Shown here: in pieces, positions 7,508-15,592 of the stretch
How positions within the stretch are numbered: the first letter of the stretch is position 1
How the letters are laid out: the number at the start of each line of letters is the position of its first letter
Assembly (NCBI GenBank): GCA_964383905.1
Contig: CAYLJO010000054.1
Location: forward strand, 1 to 30,464
Length of the DNA: 30,464 nt
Direction: 5' to 3'
From: CAYLJO01 sp964383905
GTDB lineage: Bacteria; Acidobacteriota; Blastocatellia; Pyrinomonadales; Pyrinomonadaceae
The notes under the pieces: generated by a model
Told to the model about the DNA's origin: nothing
What the model saw: the letters and a program-made list of their open reading frames with translations, nothing else
Database searches by the model: none
Made by a program: the position numbers and the translations under genes

Positions 7508-8290
7508 CTACTTGGGCCCTCCGGTCCCGGCGTTACTATTTTTCGTGTCAGTCGGGTTAGGCTGCGCGCCCTCCGGCCCGGCCTGGGCTTGCGCGCCTTG
7601 CTCACTCAATTGCAGCGCGCGGATGTAGGCGATAATAGCCCAGCGGTCCTGCGCCGGAATCTGCGCAGCGTAGTTCGGCATCGCCCCCCAACCGTTCGTC
7701 ATCACATCGAAGAAATGGCCCACCGGAGCATTACGCAACTGGTCCGTATGAAATGACGGCGGCTTGCGGTAACCTCTTTTGACAACTATCCCGTCGCCGT
7801 AACCCGTCATCCCGTGGCACATTGAACAGAAAATCTGGTAGCGCTCCTGCCCGCGATTGACTACCTCCAGCGTAATGGGGAAGGGAAACGTATCAGTATC
7901 GGCCTGAGAGGCTGCGCCTGCCGGCTGCATGCTGGCGCCACCGCTGCTTTGCCCGCTTATTCGTGGGCCGTTGTCGCCCTGGTTATTCGTCGCACCCGCC
8001 GCCCCGGCCTTATTTATTTTGCCGGTATAAAACTGGGTGTCTGCGCGCAGCCAGCCACGCGGAACCGTTCCGTCAACGAGTGGTCGCGCCGACATGCCAT
8101 CCCTGTAGAAAGAGCTTGACCTGTAAGCGATGTACTTCGGTTGATCCTGCATATCCTGGCGACACGCCACGACAAACAGCAGGCAGCAGGCGACCGGCAG
8201 CAAACGGTAAACAGCTCTCCCCCGTCTGCTTTCTGGCTTCTTCGTGCGCCCGGCATCTTTCGCCTTCAACCACCTAAAGTTCGACATCAT
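7508..8290 (-). CDS. actE: Alternative complex III subunit ActE, monoheme cytochrome c lipoprotein
   Basis: Periplasmic-side cytochrome of ACIII, 260 residues. One heme site, CSMCH (155-159), with a likely axial Met in WGAMPNY near 204. The N-terminus holds a basic region, a hydrophobic stretch and a lipobox ending at C43 (LLFVVAC), so the mature protein is probably lipid-anchored. Residues about 94-132 are a low-complexity Gly/Ala/Ser/Gln/Asn linker. The gene overlaps the actD stop by 17 bases; an ATG one codon downstream (8287) is equally possible. The signal peptide is encoded by a heptamer-repeat region (8172-8244), seen as RLLPVACCLLFVVAC. The C-terminal tail is also low-complexity. Together with ActA it carries electrons toward the oxidase. 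Confidence 0.94.
   Translation of the reverse strand: MMSNFRWLKAKDAGRTKKPESRRGRAVYRLLPVACCLLFVVACRQDMQDQPKYIAYRSSSFYRDGMSARPLVDGTVPRGWLRADTQFYTGKINKAGAAGATNNQGDNGPRISGQSSGGASMQPAGAASQADTDTFPFPITLEVVNRGQERYQIFCSMCHGMTGYGDGIVVKRGYRKPPSFHTDQLRNAPVGHFFDVMTNGWGAMPNYAAQIPAQDRWAIIAYIRALQLSEQGAQAQAGPEGAQPNPTDTKNSNAGTGGPK
8172..8244. repeat. Inverted heptamer-repeat element, core GCAGGCA, inside the actE signal region
   Basis: Six successive heptamers lie at 8172-8213 (ACAAACA, GCAGGCA, GCAGGCG, ACCGGCA, GCAAACG, GTAAACA). A diverged opposite arm is at 8224-8244 (GTCTGCT, TTCTGGC, TTCTTCG). The period and the strand switch are visible, but the arms have drifted more than those of the SCO element. It encodes residues about 16-40 of ActE, including most of the hydrophobic core of its signal peptide. 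Confidence 0.55.
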
Positions 8291-8816
8291 GTACCTCGCG
8301 GGGCTCCAGACTGTTCATGAAGCGCAGTGTCTCATCATGATCAAATTTTGGGTCTTTAGCTTCGATCACGAGAAAAAAGCGGTCACGCGACGCCAAATGG
8401 AAACTCGGCACATTGAAGACCGGGTGATACGGCTGCGGCAGTTTATTGAGCGCCAGCATGCCGAAGACAGCCGCAAATGCCGCGAACAGCACCGTCGTTT
8501 CGAAGGTGATCGGGATGAAGGTGGGCCAACTGTTATAAGGTTTGCCACCAACATTGATCGGATACGCGATCGTCTCCAGATACCATTGCATCAGGTACCC
8601 GCTCAAGCCGCCGATGATCCCGCCGATCAATACGATCAGCGGGAGCGCCGTCCGGTGAAAACCGATCGCTTCGCTCAGCTCCTCGATGGGGAACGGCGAG
8701 TAGCCGTTAATTTTCCGATAGCCCGCCTCGTAGGTGCGCCGCGCCGCCGCGACAAGTTCGCCCGGACTATCGAATTCGGCCATCAGGCCGTAGAGCGGTT
8801 GCTTTACGTTATCCAT
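8274..8816 (-). CDS. actD: Alternative complex III subunit ActD (DUF3341 family)
   Basis: Small membrane subunit, 180 residues, without redox cofactor. It starts with a soluble domain with the family pattern YGLMAEFDSPGELVAAAR, continues through GYRKINGYSPFPIEEL, then two membrane segments (about 57-79 and 101-124) joined by a loop with GKPYNSWPTFIPITFE. The C-terminal part is soluble (SRDRFFLVIEAKDPKFD). ActD clamps the membrane subunits in known ACIII structures. The ATG at 8816 lies 100 bases after the actC stop, the longest gap inside the act part of the operon, and that gap holds a heptamer inverted repeat. It overlaps actE at its 3' end. Confidence 0.93.
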   Translation of the reverse strand: MDNVKQPLYGLMAEFDSPGELVAAARRTYEAGYRKINGYSPFPIEELSEAIGFHRTALPLIVLIGGIIGGLSGYLMQWYLETIAYPINVGGKPYNSWPTFIPITFETTVLFAAFAAVFGMLALNKLPQPYHPVFNVPSFHLASRDRFFLVIEAKDPKFDHDETLRFMNSLEPREVHDVEL

Positions 8817-8837
8817 AGGTCAACCCGTCAGGAAACA

Positions 8838-8906
8838 ATGAGCGCCGAGCCATGAACGATGAGTTAGAGCGAAAGGCTGCGTTTTCATTCCGCGTTCAGC
8901 GTTCAT
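8838..8906. repeat. Inverted heptamer-repeat element, core ATGAACG, between actC and actD
   Basis: The left arm is five heptamers (8838-8872: ATGAGCG, CCGAGCC, ATGAACG, ATGAGTT, AGAGCGA). The spacer is 13 bases. The right arm is three heptamers in reverse sense (8886-8906: CATTCCG, CGTTCAG, CGTTCAT). ATGAACG and CGTTCAT are exact reverse complements. The element fills two thirds of the 100-base actC-actD gap, so it would be in the operon mRNA as an imperfect hairpin just upstream of the actD ribosome site. Confidence 0.75.
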
Positions 8907-8916
8907 AGTTGATCAT

Positions 8917-10308
8917 TTACACCGCCGCCTCCTCTTCGACTTCCGACTCCGGCAGAATTGTTCTCATCTCGAAGATCGAGATCATCGGCAGGAACCGGAT
9001 GAACAGGAACAAGAGGGCGAAGAACAAGCCGATCGTGCCCGCAAACATTGACCAGTCCCAGACGCTCGGTGTGTACATACCCCACGACGAGGGCAGGAAA
9101 TCCCGATGCAGACTCGTGACAACGATGACAAAGCGCTCCAGCCACATGCCGATGCCGACGACCACCGAAATAATCCAGAGGATCATAGTGTTCTGCCGGA
9201 TGCGCCTGGACCAGAGGAACTGCGGTGTGACCACATTGCACAGGATCAGCGCCCAGTAGACCGGCCAGTACGGCCCGAACTGGCGATTACGGATCATGTA
9301 GCTTTCGTATATATTTTGGCTATACCAGCCAAAGAAGGCTTCCATCATGTACCCGTAGGCTACGATTAACCCGGTCGCGAGCGTGATCTTCGCCATGTTG
9401 TCGATGTGGCGCATCGTGATGAAACCCTCCAGGCGGTAAAACTTGCGCAGCGGAATCGTTAGCATCAAGACCATGGCGAACCCGGCGTAGATCGCGCCGG
9501 CCACAAAATATGGCGGAAAGATCGTCGCGTGCCAGCCCGGAACAATTCCGATGGCAAAGTCGAAGCTGACGATCGTATGTACTGAGAGGACCAGCGGCGT
9601 GGCCAATCCGGCGAGCAGCAGATACGTGGTCTCGTAGCGAAACCAGTGGCGTGCGCTCCCGCGCCAGCCCATCGCGAGCATGCCGTAAATGATCTTAAAC
9701 GTGCGGCTCTGCGAGCGGTCGCGCAGTGTCGCAAAGTCCGGAATCAGGCCGATGAACCAGAACATTGCGGACACCGTGCCGTATGTCGAGACGGCGAACA
9801 CGTCCCACATCAACGGGCTGCGGAACTGCGGCCAGATGCCCATCGTGTTCGGGTACGGGAACAGCCAGTAGGCGAGCCACGGGCGTCCAAGGTGGAATAC
9901 CGGATAGATGCCCGCGCACGCGACCGCGAACAAAGTCATCGCTTCGGCAAAACGGTTGATCGATGTGCGCCACTCCTGGCGCAGCAAGAGCAGGATGGCG
10001 GAGATCAGTGTGCCGGCGTGGCCGATGCCGATCCACCAGACGAAATTGATGATCGGTACGGCCCAGCCGACCGGAATATTGGTGCCAAAGATGCCGACGC
10101 CGGTGAAGACCAGATGGGTGATCGACAGCAGCAGTACCTGAACCAGCGTGAAAGAGATCGCGAAGCCGATGAACCAGCCCAGCGGGGTTCTGCGCCTCAG
10201 TACAATCGTGCTGATCTTGTCCGTGATCGAGGCGTAGGTGTGGCCCGCGTCGATCACCGGAGAGGTTCTGTGCACGCCTTGCTCGTCGTGTGGGTATTCC
10301 TGCGCCAT
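8917..10308 (-). CDS. actC: Alternative complex III subunit ActC (NrfD/PsrC-like membrane subunit)
   Basis: Quinol-binding membrane subunit, 463 residues, with about ten hydrophobic segments of the NrfD/PsrC (polysulfide reductase C) fold. Conserved stretches visible are TPLGWFIGFA near residue 41, WWIGIGHAGTLISAILLL (about 90-107), whose His is implicated in quinol or proton chemistry in this family, and FHLGRPW. WLERFVIVVTSLHRDFLPSSW lies near the C-terminal end. The last residues are acidic (ESEVEEEAAV). The ATG at 10308 lies 4 bases after the actB stop with AAGG upstream. The gene order actA-B-C-D-E-F is the canonical one, which supports the identification. Confidence 0.95.
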   Translation of the reverse strand: MAQEYPHDEQGVHRTSPVIDAGHTYASITDKISTIVLRRRTPLGWFIGFAISFTLVQVLLLSITHLVFTGVGIFGTNIPVGWAVPIINFVWWIGIGHAGTLISAILLLLRQEWRTSINRFAEAMTLFAVACAGIYPVFHLGRPWLAYWLFPYPNTMGIWPQFRSPLMWDVFAVSTYGTVSAMFWFIGLIPDFATLRDRSQSRTFKIIYGMLAMGWRGSARHWFRYETTYLLLAGLATPLVLSVHTIVSFDFAIGIVPGWHATIFPPYFVAGAIYAGFAMVLMLTIPLRKFYRLEGFITMRHIDNMAKITLATGLIVAYGYMMEAFFGWYSQNIYESYMIRNRQFGPYWPVYWALILCNVVTPQFLWSRRIRQNTMILWIISVVVGIGMWLERFVIVVTSLHRDFLPSSWGMYTPSVWDWSMFAGTIGLFFALLFLFIRFLPMISIFEMRTILPESEVEEEAAV

Positions 10309-10312
10309 AACT

Positions 10313-13300
10313 TTAAGCCTTCTCAGAAATCTCCGGGTTCGGGTTTCTGAGTGATGTCAGATAGGTCGTGCGCGGGCGGGTATTCAGCTCTTCGAGCAGC
10401 GAATAGTCGCGCTTCTGCGCCTTCAGTTTCGAAACCTTGCTGTTCGGGTCGTTAATATCGCCGAAGACGATGGCCTCCGCCGGACACACGGCTTGGCAGG
10501 CGGTGACGATCTCGCCGTCGCGTATCTTTCTCCCTTCCCTCTCCGATTCAATCTTGGCCCACTGGATGCGTTGCGTGCAGTAGGTGCATTTCTCCATCAC
10601 GCCGCGGCTGCGCACCGAGACTTCCGGGTTGCGCATCAACTGGTAGGTCGGCATCTCCCAATCCTGGTAGAGCATGAAGTTGAAGCGGCGCACCTTGTAG
10701 GGGCAGTTGTTCGAGCAGTAGCGCGTCCCGACACAGCGGTTATAGGCCATGGCGTTGAGCCCCTCGGCGTCGTGCACCGTGGCATGGACCGGGCAGACCG
10801 GCTCGCACGGCGCGTTCTCACAATGCATGCAGGGGACCGGCATGAACTCCGTCGCCTCGGGGCTGTTCGCGTCATGACCTTTGAAGTAGGTGTCCACACG
10901 CAGCCAGTGCATCTGGCGGCCGCGCAGGACCTGTTCCTTGCCGACGACCGGGATGTTATTTTCAGATTGGCAGGCAAGGACACAGGCGTTACATCCGACA
11001 CAGGCCGACAGGTCAATCGCCATCCCCCACGCGTAGCCGTTACCCTGGTTCTTATAGTCGTAGGGCGGGTAGAAGGATGTGTATTTCTCCGGCTCGTTCT
11101 CGTGCTCCCCCTCAGGGCCCTGGAGGTATTCCGCCAGTGTCTTCGAGCGAACGATGTCACGCCCTTCCATACTGAAATGGCTTTGCGTAGTGACGAGCAG
11201 ATACTTTTCACCGGCCTTGCGAACCTGCAGGCCCGAGTTGCTCCACGGCGCGTCTGACGTGCGGATCGCGTTCGCGTTGAATCCGACGGGTTTCTCCGGC
11301 GTCGATGTTCCGACTCGCCCGGCGCGCGCTCGGCCATAGCCGAGATGGACGGTGATGACGCTGTCGGGCTGCCCCGGCATGATCCAGATGGGGGCGCGCA
11401 CCGAACGGCTCAGATAATCCAGAACAACGATGTCGGGGTAGTAATCGCGCCCCTTCGTGCCGTCCTTAATGCTGAGTCCGAGCCGTGTCGCCGCGTTCGG
11501 GCTGATCAACGCCGCGTTGTCCCATGTGAGCTTTGTTAAAGGTTTTGGCATCTCCTGCAGCCAGCCGTTGTTGGCAAAGCGCCCATCATAAATTGTCGGG
11601 TCGGTGCGGAAGACGACTTCAAATTGGCCGGAAGATGCGGGCTGTGAAGCGGGCATTGCCGGCGCCTGACCGGCCCAGTCACCCCTCAGTGAAACCGTCT
11701 TCGGGGGGAGAGCGGTATTGGGGATAAATCCGTCATGTATTGCCTTTCGCCAGAACCCATCAAAGTCGGTCGGAGAATTTGTCGGCTGGCCGCCGGTGCT
11801 TGTCCCCTGTCCCGAAACGGTGCTCTGGCCCCCCGCCCCTTTCATCTGTCCCTGCCAGTAGTCACGCACGATATCATAAGGCTTACGGTCATAATTTTCG
11901 GACAGAGTGGCGAGCACCTCATGCGCCGTTTTCCCATCATAGAGCGGCGCGATCAACGGCTGCACGATCAAAACGCTGCCATCATTGGCGCGCGTGTCGC
12001 CCCACGATTCAAGGTAGTGAGCCTCCGGGATATGCCAATGACATAATTCGGAGGTCTCGTCTTTGTAGAGACTCAAGTGAAGGCGGAGCTTGGCCTTCCG
12101 CATACGGGCGGCAAAATTTAGATCAGCCGGGGCGGTGTAGACCGGGTTGCCGCCGAGGATCACGAGCATCTCGATCTGACCCGTGTCCAGATCCTGCGCC
12201 AGCTCGCGCAACGATTGCATCTGATCGACCGGGTTGGCCTCGAGAGGGTCCGTGTAGACGACGGTCTTGCCGACGTTGCCTAACGCATCATTCATGGCGT
12301 GGGCCAGCGCATGGACCACCGGCGGTTGCTCGTCGCCGGGGATAATGATGGTCGCGCCGCGATGCGCCTGAAGGTCGCGCACCAGCGCGGCGATCCATTG
12401 CGCGTTGGCAGTGTAAGGCTGTGATCCATTCGTCGTCCCCTTCGCGCCCAGTCCTGCGGCGACGGCGCGCGCGAAGCCCTCCATCTCGCTCGGGCGCACG
12501 CTGAGGCGGTGATCGGCCTTGGCCCCGGTGTTGGTCGGTGTGGTCTCGACGGCGTAGAGTCGATTCATACCGGTAGTCTGACCGTCTTCGACGCGCCGTT
12601 TGGCCGCAAACTCGCGGGCATAACGTAAGCTGCCCGGGCCACATGACAGAAAATCTGAATCCAACGAAAGGATGAGGTCGGCCTGCTCAAAACGGTAGGT
12701 GGTGTGGACGGGCGTGCCGAAGGCGAGAATGGCCCCGGCCCGCACGTTATCGCGCGCCGCCGGCTCGTACTGGTGCCACTTCGCGGCGGGGAATGCGGTC
12801 AGAATACCTTTCAGTTGATCCGCCAGCGTCGGCGACGTGATGGTCTCGGTCAGAAAGCGCAAACCGGCGCCTCGGGACCCACGCTGCCCCTCCAGCGCGG
12901 TCCGGATCTCTCCGAGAAATGTTGACCAGGGTCGAATCTCTTCGCGGTAGGTCAAAGTCTGCGAGCGGTCCGGATCGTACATGGTCAAAATGGAGGCTTG
13001 CGCAAAGAGGTCTGTGGCCCCCAGGCTCTCCGGGTGGATGTCGTTACCCTCGATCTTGGTCGGGCGGCCTTCGTTGCTTTTGACCAACAGGGGGGAACCC
13101 ACGCCGCCGAGCTGCATCGCGGTGGCGAAAAAGAGGGGCTTGCCAGGTACTTCCTCTTCCGGTTGCTTGACATAGGGGACGATCTTCTCCGGCGGCTGGT
13201 AGACACAACCGCTGAGGCCGGCCAAGGCGAGCGATGCGCCCATCAACTTCAGGAACGTGCGACGCTCCACGGGGTCACTCCATTCCTCAGCATGCTGGGG

Positions 13301-13441
13301 GTACTCGCGCCGCACAAACTCCCGGAACTCGTCCGAATCGGCCAATTCTTCCAGACTGCGCCAGTACTCTTTACCGCCCCCGGTGGCGAGGACGCGATCG
13401 CGCATCAAAGCAAAATTGATGTGTCTATCGTTGCTAGGCAT
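10313..13441 (-). CDS. actB: Alternative complex III subunit ActB (molybdopterin-oxidoreductase-like/Fe-S fusion, extended Tat signal)
   Basis: Large periplasmic-side subunit, 1042 residues. A polar stretch of about 55 residues precedes a twin-arginine motif (ERRTFLKLMGASLALAGLSG, R60-R61). The Tat signal is therefore internal, as in the family called MoCo/4Fe-4S proteins with extended Tat translocation. C79 in LSGC could be a lipid anchor. Residues about 85-770 resemble a molybdopterin oxidoreductase domain, which in studied ActB proteins binds no molybdenum cofactor. The C-terminal part (about 800-990) has four Cys clusters, CVGCNAC, CMHCENAPCEPVCP, CVGTRYCSNNCP and CTYCTQR with CQAVCP. These hold three [4Fe-4S] and one [3Fe-4S] in known ACIII, moving electrons from quinol to the hemes. 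Residues about 523-555 are a Gly/Ser/Thr-rich linker. It lies 10 bases after actA. Confidence 0.96.
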   Translation of the reverse strand: MPSNDRHINFALMRDRVLATGGGKEYWRSLEELADSDEFREFVRREYPQHAEEWSDPVERRTFLKLMGASLALAGLSGCVYQPPEKIVPYVKQPEEEVPGKPLFFATAMQLGGVGSPLLVKSNEGRPTKIEGNDIHPESLGATDLFAQASILTMYDPDRSQTLTYREEIRPWSTFLGEIRTALEGQRGSRGAGLRFLTETITSPTLADQLKGILTAFPAAKWHQYEPAARDNVRAGAILAFGTPVHTTYRFEQADLILSLDSDFLSCGPGSLRYAREFAAKRRVEDGQTTGMNRLYAVETTPTNTGAKADHRLSVRPSEMEGFARAVAAGLGAKGTTNGSQPYTANAQWIAALVRDLQAHRGATIIIPGDEQPPVVHALAHAMNDALGNVGKTVVYTDPLEANPVDQMQSLRELAQDLDTGQIEMLVILGGNPVYTAPADLNFAARMRKAKLRLHLSLYKDETSELCHWHIPEAHYLESWGDTRANDGSVLIVQPLIAPLYDGKTAHEVLATLSENYDRKPYDIVRDYWQGQMKGAGGQSTVSGQGTSTGGQPTNSPTDFDGFWRKAIHDGFIPNTALPPKTVSLRGDWAGQAPAMPASQPASSGQFEVVFRTDPTIYDGRFANNGWLQEMPKPLTKLTWDNAALISPNAATRLGLSIKDGTKGRDYYPDIVVLDYLSRSVRAPIWIMPGQPDSVITVHLGYGRARAGRVGTSTPEKPVGFNANAIRTSDAPWSNSGLQVRKAGEKYLLVTTQSHFSMEGRDIVRSKTLAEYLQGPEGEHENEPEKYTSFYPPYDYKNQGNGYAWGMAIDLSACVGCNACVLACQSENNIPVVGKEQVLRGRQMHWLRVDTYFKGHDANSPEATEFMPVPCMHCENAPCEPVCPVHATVHDAEGLNAMAYNRCVGTRYCSNNCPYKVRRFNFMLYQDWEMPTYQLMRNPEVSVRSRGVMEKCTYCTQRIQWAKIESEREGRKIRDGEIVTACQAVCPAEAIVFGDINDPNSKVSKLKAQKRDYSLLEELNTRPRTTYLTSLRNPNPEISEKA

Positions 13442-13451
13442 CTACTTATCC

Positions 13452-14111
13452 TTACCGGTGGCATGTCGAGCAACTCGTCAAAACATTCGGACCTTGAATG
13501 TGATATTCCCTGACGAGCTGGCGCCCCTCCGCGATCTGATTGGGTGGCGGCTCCCATTGCATATTGAAGACCTGGTGTTTCGGCCTGACAAATCTCTCAG
13601 GATTGCGGTGACAGGTGAGACACCATTCCATTTGTAGCGACGAAGCCTGGTACATTAACGGCATTTCGTTGACATTACCGTGGCAGGTCGAGCAGCCCAC
13701 GCCCTTGTTCACGTGTATGCTGTGGTTGAAATAAACATAATCTGGCAGGTCGTGGACCCGGACCCACTCGATCGGCTTACCTGTCCGCCAGCTCTCACGG
13801 ACAGGTTCGAGATACGGGCTGTCGGCCCAGATCTGCGAGTGGCAGTTCATACACGTCTTGGTCGGCGGCATCCCGGCGCTTGAAGACGTCTCGACAGACG
13901 TGTGGCAGTAACGACAATCAATGCCGTCATCGCCGCTGTGATGCTTGTGGCTGAACTGTACGGGCTGCTGCCGCTCGACCCACTGCCCCGTATTCCACGA
14001 GGAACGGTTGATCTCAGCCCCCACCCAGAGAGCTGCCAGCAAGATGAAGACGGCTCCGAAGATACTCAGCCTGGCTAAAAAATTGGTGCTGTGATGGAAG
14101 ATCTGGGGCAT
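13452..14111 (-). CDS. actA: Alternative complex III subunit ActA, pentaheme cytochrome c
   Basis: First gene of the respiratory operon, 219 residues. One N-terminal membrane segment (about 13-31) anchors it. Five heme-binding motifs are present: CRYCH (66-70), CMNCH (87-91), CSTCH (140-144), CLTCH (164-168) and CSTCH (214-218), the last only one residue from the C-terminus. Additional histidines (FSHKHH at 53-58, FNHSIH at 129-133) are likely axial ligands. The heme chain links the ActB Fe-S clusters to ActE and to the oxidase. The ATG at 14111 is preceded by AAAGGTG at about 6 bases. A promoter candidate lies 50-75 bases upstream. Confidence 0.96.
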   Translation of the reverse strand: MPQIFHHSTNFLARLSIFGAVFILLAALWVGAEINRSSWNTGQWVERQQPVQFSHKHHSGDDGIDCRYCHTSVETSSSAGMPPTKTCMNCHSQIWADSPYLEPVRESWRTGKPIEWVRVHDLPDYVYFNHSIHVNKGVGCSTCHGNVNEMPLMYQASSLQMEWCLTCHRNPERFVRPKHQVFNMQWEPPPNQIAEGRQLVREYHIQGPNVLTSCSTCHR

Positions 14112-14158
14112 CGCTGCACCTTTCGCTTCAATCTATTAGAGCGAATGTATAGCTGTAG

Positions 14159-14186
14159 ACAGTAAGGGCAGGGGCTGCCCGGTCAA
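14159..14186 (-). promoter_or_regulatory. Candidate sigma-70 promoter of the act-cox operon with palindrome in the spacer
   Basis: On the minus strand TTGACC (14186-14181) and TACTGT (14164-14159) are separated by 16 bases, 48 bases before the actA start. The spacer is almost wholly a perfect inverted repeat, GGGCAG-GGG-CTGCCC (14166-14180), which could be an operator. This is inferred from sequence only; the -10 box is a partial match. Confidence 0.4.
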
Positions 14187-14382
14187 GCGCCAGACACAAG
14201 AGCGCGACCGTGTGCTCTCGTCACCCAGTTGCTATAGGCACACCTTCAAACCCACCCGGTATTCAACTACTTGAGTATTGCCAAGTCGTCATACTTTACC
14301 AGATGCGCCAATTTTTTCAAATTACCAAATTCACAAGATCGGTTTTGGTGCTCGCAGGCTAGTCGTTAATTAACACGAAATC

Positions 14383-14499
14383 ATGAAGGAGAGTGCCAAA
14401 ATCTTTTACATTCTGGTGCCGGCGATGCCGTCCGAGATCCGGTTCGGGAATGCTTTATCGGAGGACGAGAGTAAAGGCCAGGAGCAAACCAAGGCGTAG
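14383..14499 (+). CDS. Possible small protein, 38 residues
   Basis: A short plus-strand frame starts at ATG 14383 (MKESAKIFYILVPAMP) and ends in a polar, charged tail (SEDESKGQEQTKA). Composition looks protein-like, with a mildly hydrophobic centre, but no good ribosome binding site precedes the ATG. It lies opposite the direction of both neighbours. It may be the remnant of a larger gene or chance. Confidence 0.2.
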   Translation: MKESAKIFYILVPAMPSEIRFGNALSEDESKGQEQTKA

Positions 14500-14545
14500 C
14501 GGGCCTTTTATTTCGGCGTCAGGTTGCGGCATACGGCCGGGACAT

Positions 14546-15508
14546 CTAAGTGCCGGTCTGCGCCGCATCCCGCGCCAGTAGCGCCGCGCCGACCGAGACG
14601 GCGTCTGTGCCAAGCGCAGCCGCGACGATCTGTGTGACTTCAAAGCAGGGTTGAAAGGCGCGTCGTCCCGCTTCGCGGATGATTGGATTGAGGATCAGAT
14701 CACCGGCCGCCATCACGCCACCGCCCAAAACGATGCGTTCGATGTTCAGGAGATTGATCACGGACGCCACCGCCGCGCCGATATATTTGCCCGTGCGCTC
14801 GATCATCATCAGCGCGAAGTCATCACCATTTTTGGCCTCGTTTGCGATGTCGGCGGCCGTGAAATCTTTATTCATTGCGAGCTTGGAGAGCGAGGATGTC
14901 GAATCGCGGAACAGCCGCTCTTTGGCCCGCCGGACGATGTTAGGGGCCGAGGCGACTGTCTCCAGACAGCCTATATTGCCGCACAAACATTCCCTCCCTT
15001 CCGCGTCGATCGTAATGTGTCCGAACTCCCCCGCAAACCCGGAAGCCCCGATCCATAGTTTCCCGTCAAGGATGATGGCGCCGCCGATGCCTGCGCCAAT
15101 CGTGACGTAAAACATATCGCGGCTGCCACGTCCCGCGCCGACCTTGTATTCACCGTAGGCCGCGGCATTCGCATCATTCTCGAGTTCCACGCGAAGCCCT
15201 GTCTCCCTCATTAACTCGGTGTGAATATTGCCGCGGACGACTGATGGAAGGTCGGTAGAGACCAGGACACGATCCGTTTGCCGGTTAACGAGGCCCGGGA
15301 TGCCCACGCCGACTGACGCGATGTTGGGCGCCGTGTCGCGCAGTTCGGTGATGACACGCGACACCTGTGCGACCACGCCGTCGCGATCAAGCGCGGCTTC
15401 GCGCCGTTCCATGATTACTCCCTCGCTTGTGACGAGCGCCGCGCGCATCGTCGCGCCGGAAAGATCAATGCCGATGTAGTTCGGTGCCGGCTGTGTGGTG
15501 CTCATCAT
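14546..15508 (-). CDS. ROK-family sugar kinase (glucokinase-like)
   Basis: Actin-fold sugar kinase, about 320 residues. The N-terminal phosphate-binding motif is IGIDLSGATMRAAL, a variant of the usual DxGGT. The sugar-binding and catalytic region LENDANAAAYGE, with the catalytic Asp, follows. GAGIGGAIILDGKLW and GFAGEFGHITID come next, then the ROK zinc motif CLCGNIGCLE. No helix-turn-helix domain precedes the kinase, so it is an enzyme type rather than an NagC/XylR repressor. The frame is open upstream to 15592, but the paired ATGs at 15508 and 15505 were chosen. The extra upstream residues are hydrophobic and atypical, and they overlap the promoter. Substrate is probably glucose or a related sugar; this is not settled by sequence. 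Confidence 0.88.
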   Translation of the reverse strand: MMSTTQPAPNYIGIDLSGATMRAALVTSEGVIMERREAALDRDGVVAQVSRVITELRDTAPNIASVGVGIPGLVNRQTDRVLVSTDLPSVVRGNIHTELMRETGLRVELENDANAAAYGEYKVGAGRGSRDMFYVTIGAGIGGAIILDGKLWIGASGFAGEFGHITIDAEGRECLCGNIGCLETVASAPNIVRRAKERLFRDSTSSLSKLAMNKDFTAADIANEAKNGDDFALMMIERTGKYIGAAVASVINLLNIERIVLGGGVMAAGDLILNPIIREAGRRAFQPCFEVTQIVAAALGTDAVSVGAALLARDAAQTGT

Positions 15509-15563
15509 ATTCGTGGAGCCCTCATCTGAAGGCCAAAAAATGCGCAGGGCAGGAAGCGTGAGA

Positions 15564-15592
15564 ATTGTAATAAACGGTACAAGGGCTGTCAA
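15564..15592 (-). promoter_or_regulatory. Sigma-70 promoter for the ROK kinase gene
   Basis: On the minus strand a perfect -35 TTGACA (15592-15587), a 17-base spacer and a -10 TACAAT (15569-15564) lie 55 bases before the ATG at 15508. This is the best promoter match in the window. It confirms that translation starts downstream of 15564 rather than at the upstream end of the frame. Confidence 0.65.

Larger units (their letters stand above)
14112..14545. other. Intergenic region: act operon leader and ROK gene 3' end
   Basis: 434 bases between the ROK stop and actA. It holds the candidate act promoter (14159-14186), a possible 38-codon plus-strand reading frame (14383-14499), and a weak hairpin AAAGGCC (14473-14479) with GGCCTTT (14502-14508), which might be a terminator for that frame or for the ROK transcript. 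The stretch 14290-14340 is AT-rich. No tRNA-like or riboswitch-like fold was recognised. Confidence 0.5.

Noticed and set aside
6459..7628. Long plus-strand open frame (389 codons) opposite actF
   Set aside because: It is antisense to a clear membrane subunit, has a charged composition typical of reverse-complemented hydrophobic codons, and has no ribosome site.
9646..10350. Plus-strand open frame opposite actC
   Set aside because: Same reason: an Arg/Asp/Glu-rich shadow of a hydrophobic gene on the other strand.
10493..11257. Plus-strand open frame of 254 codons opposite actB
   Set aside because: The opposite strand encodes the Fe-S cysteine clusters of ActB with clear homology; this frame shows no known motif.
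14546..15592. ROK protein starting at the first codon of the open frame (15592)
   Set aside because: The upstream part overlaps a near-consensus promoter and adds atypical hydrophobic residues; the ATG pair at 15508/15505 is better.
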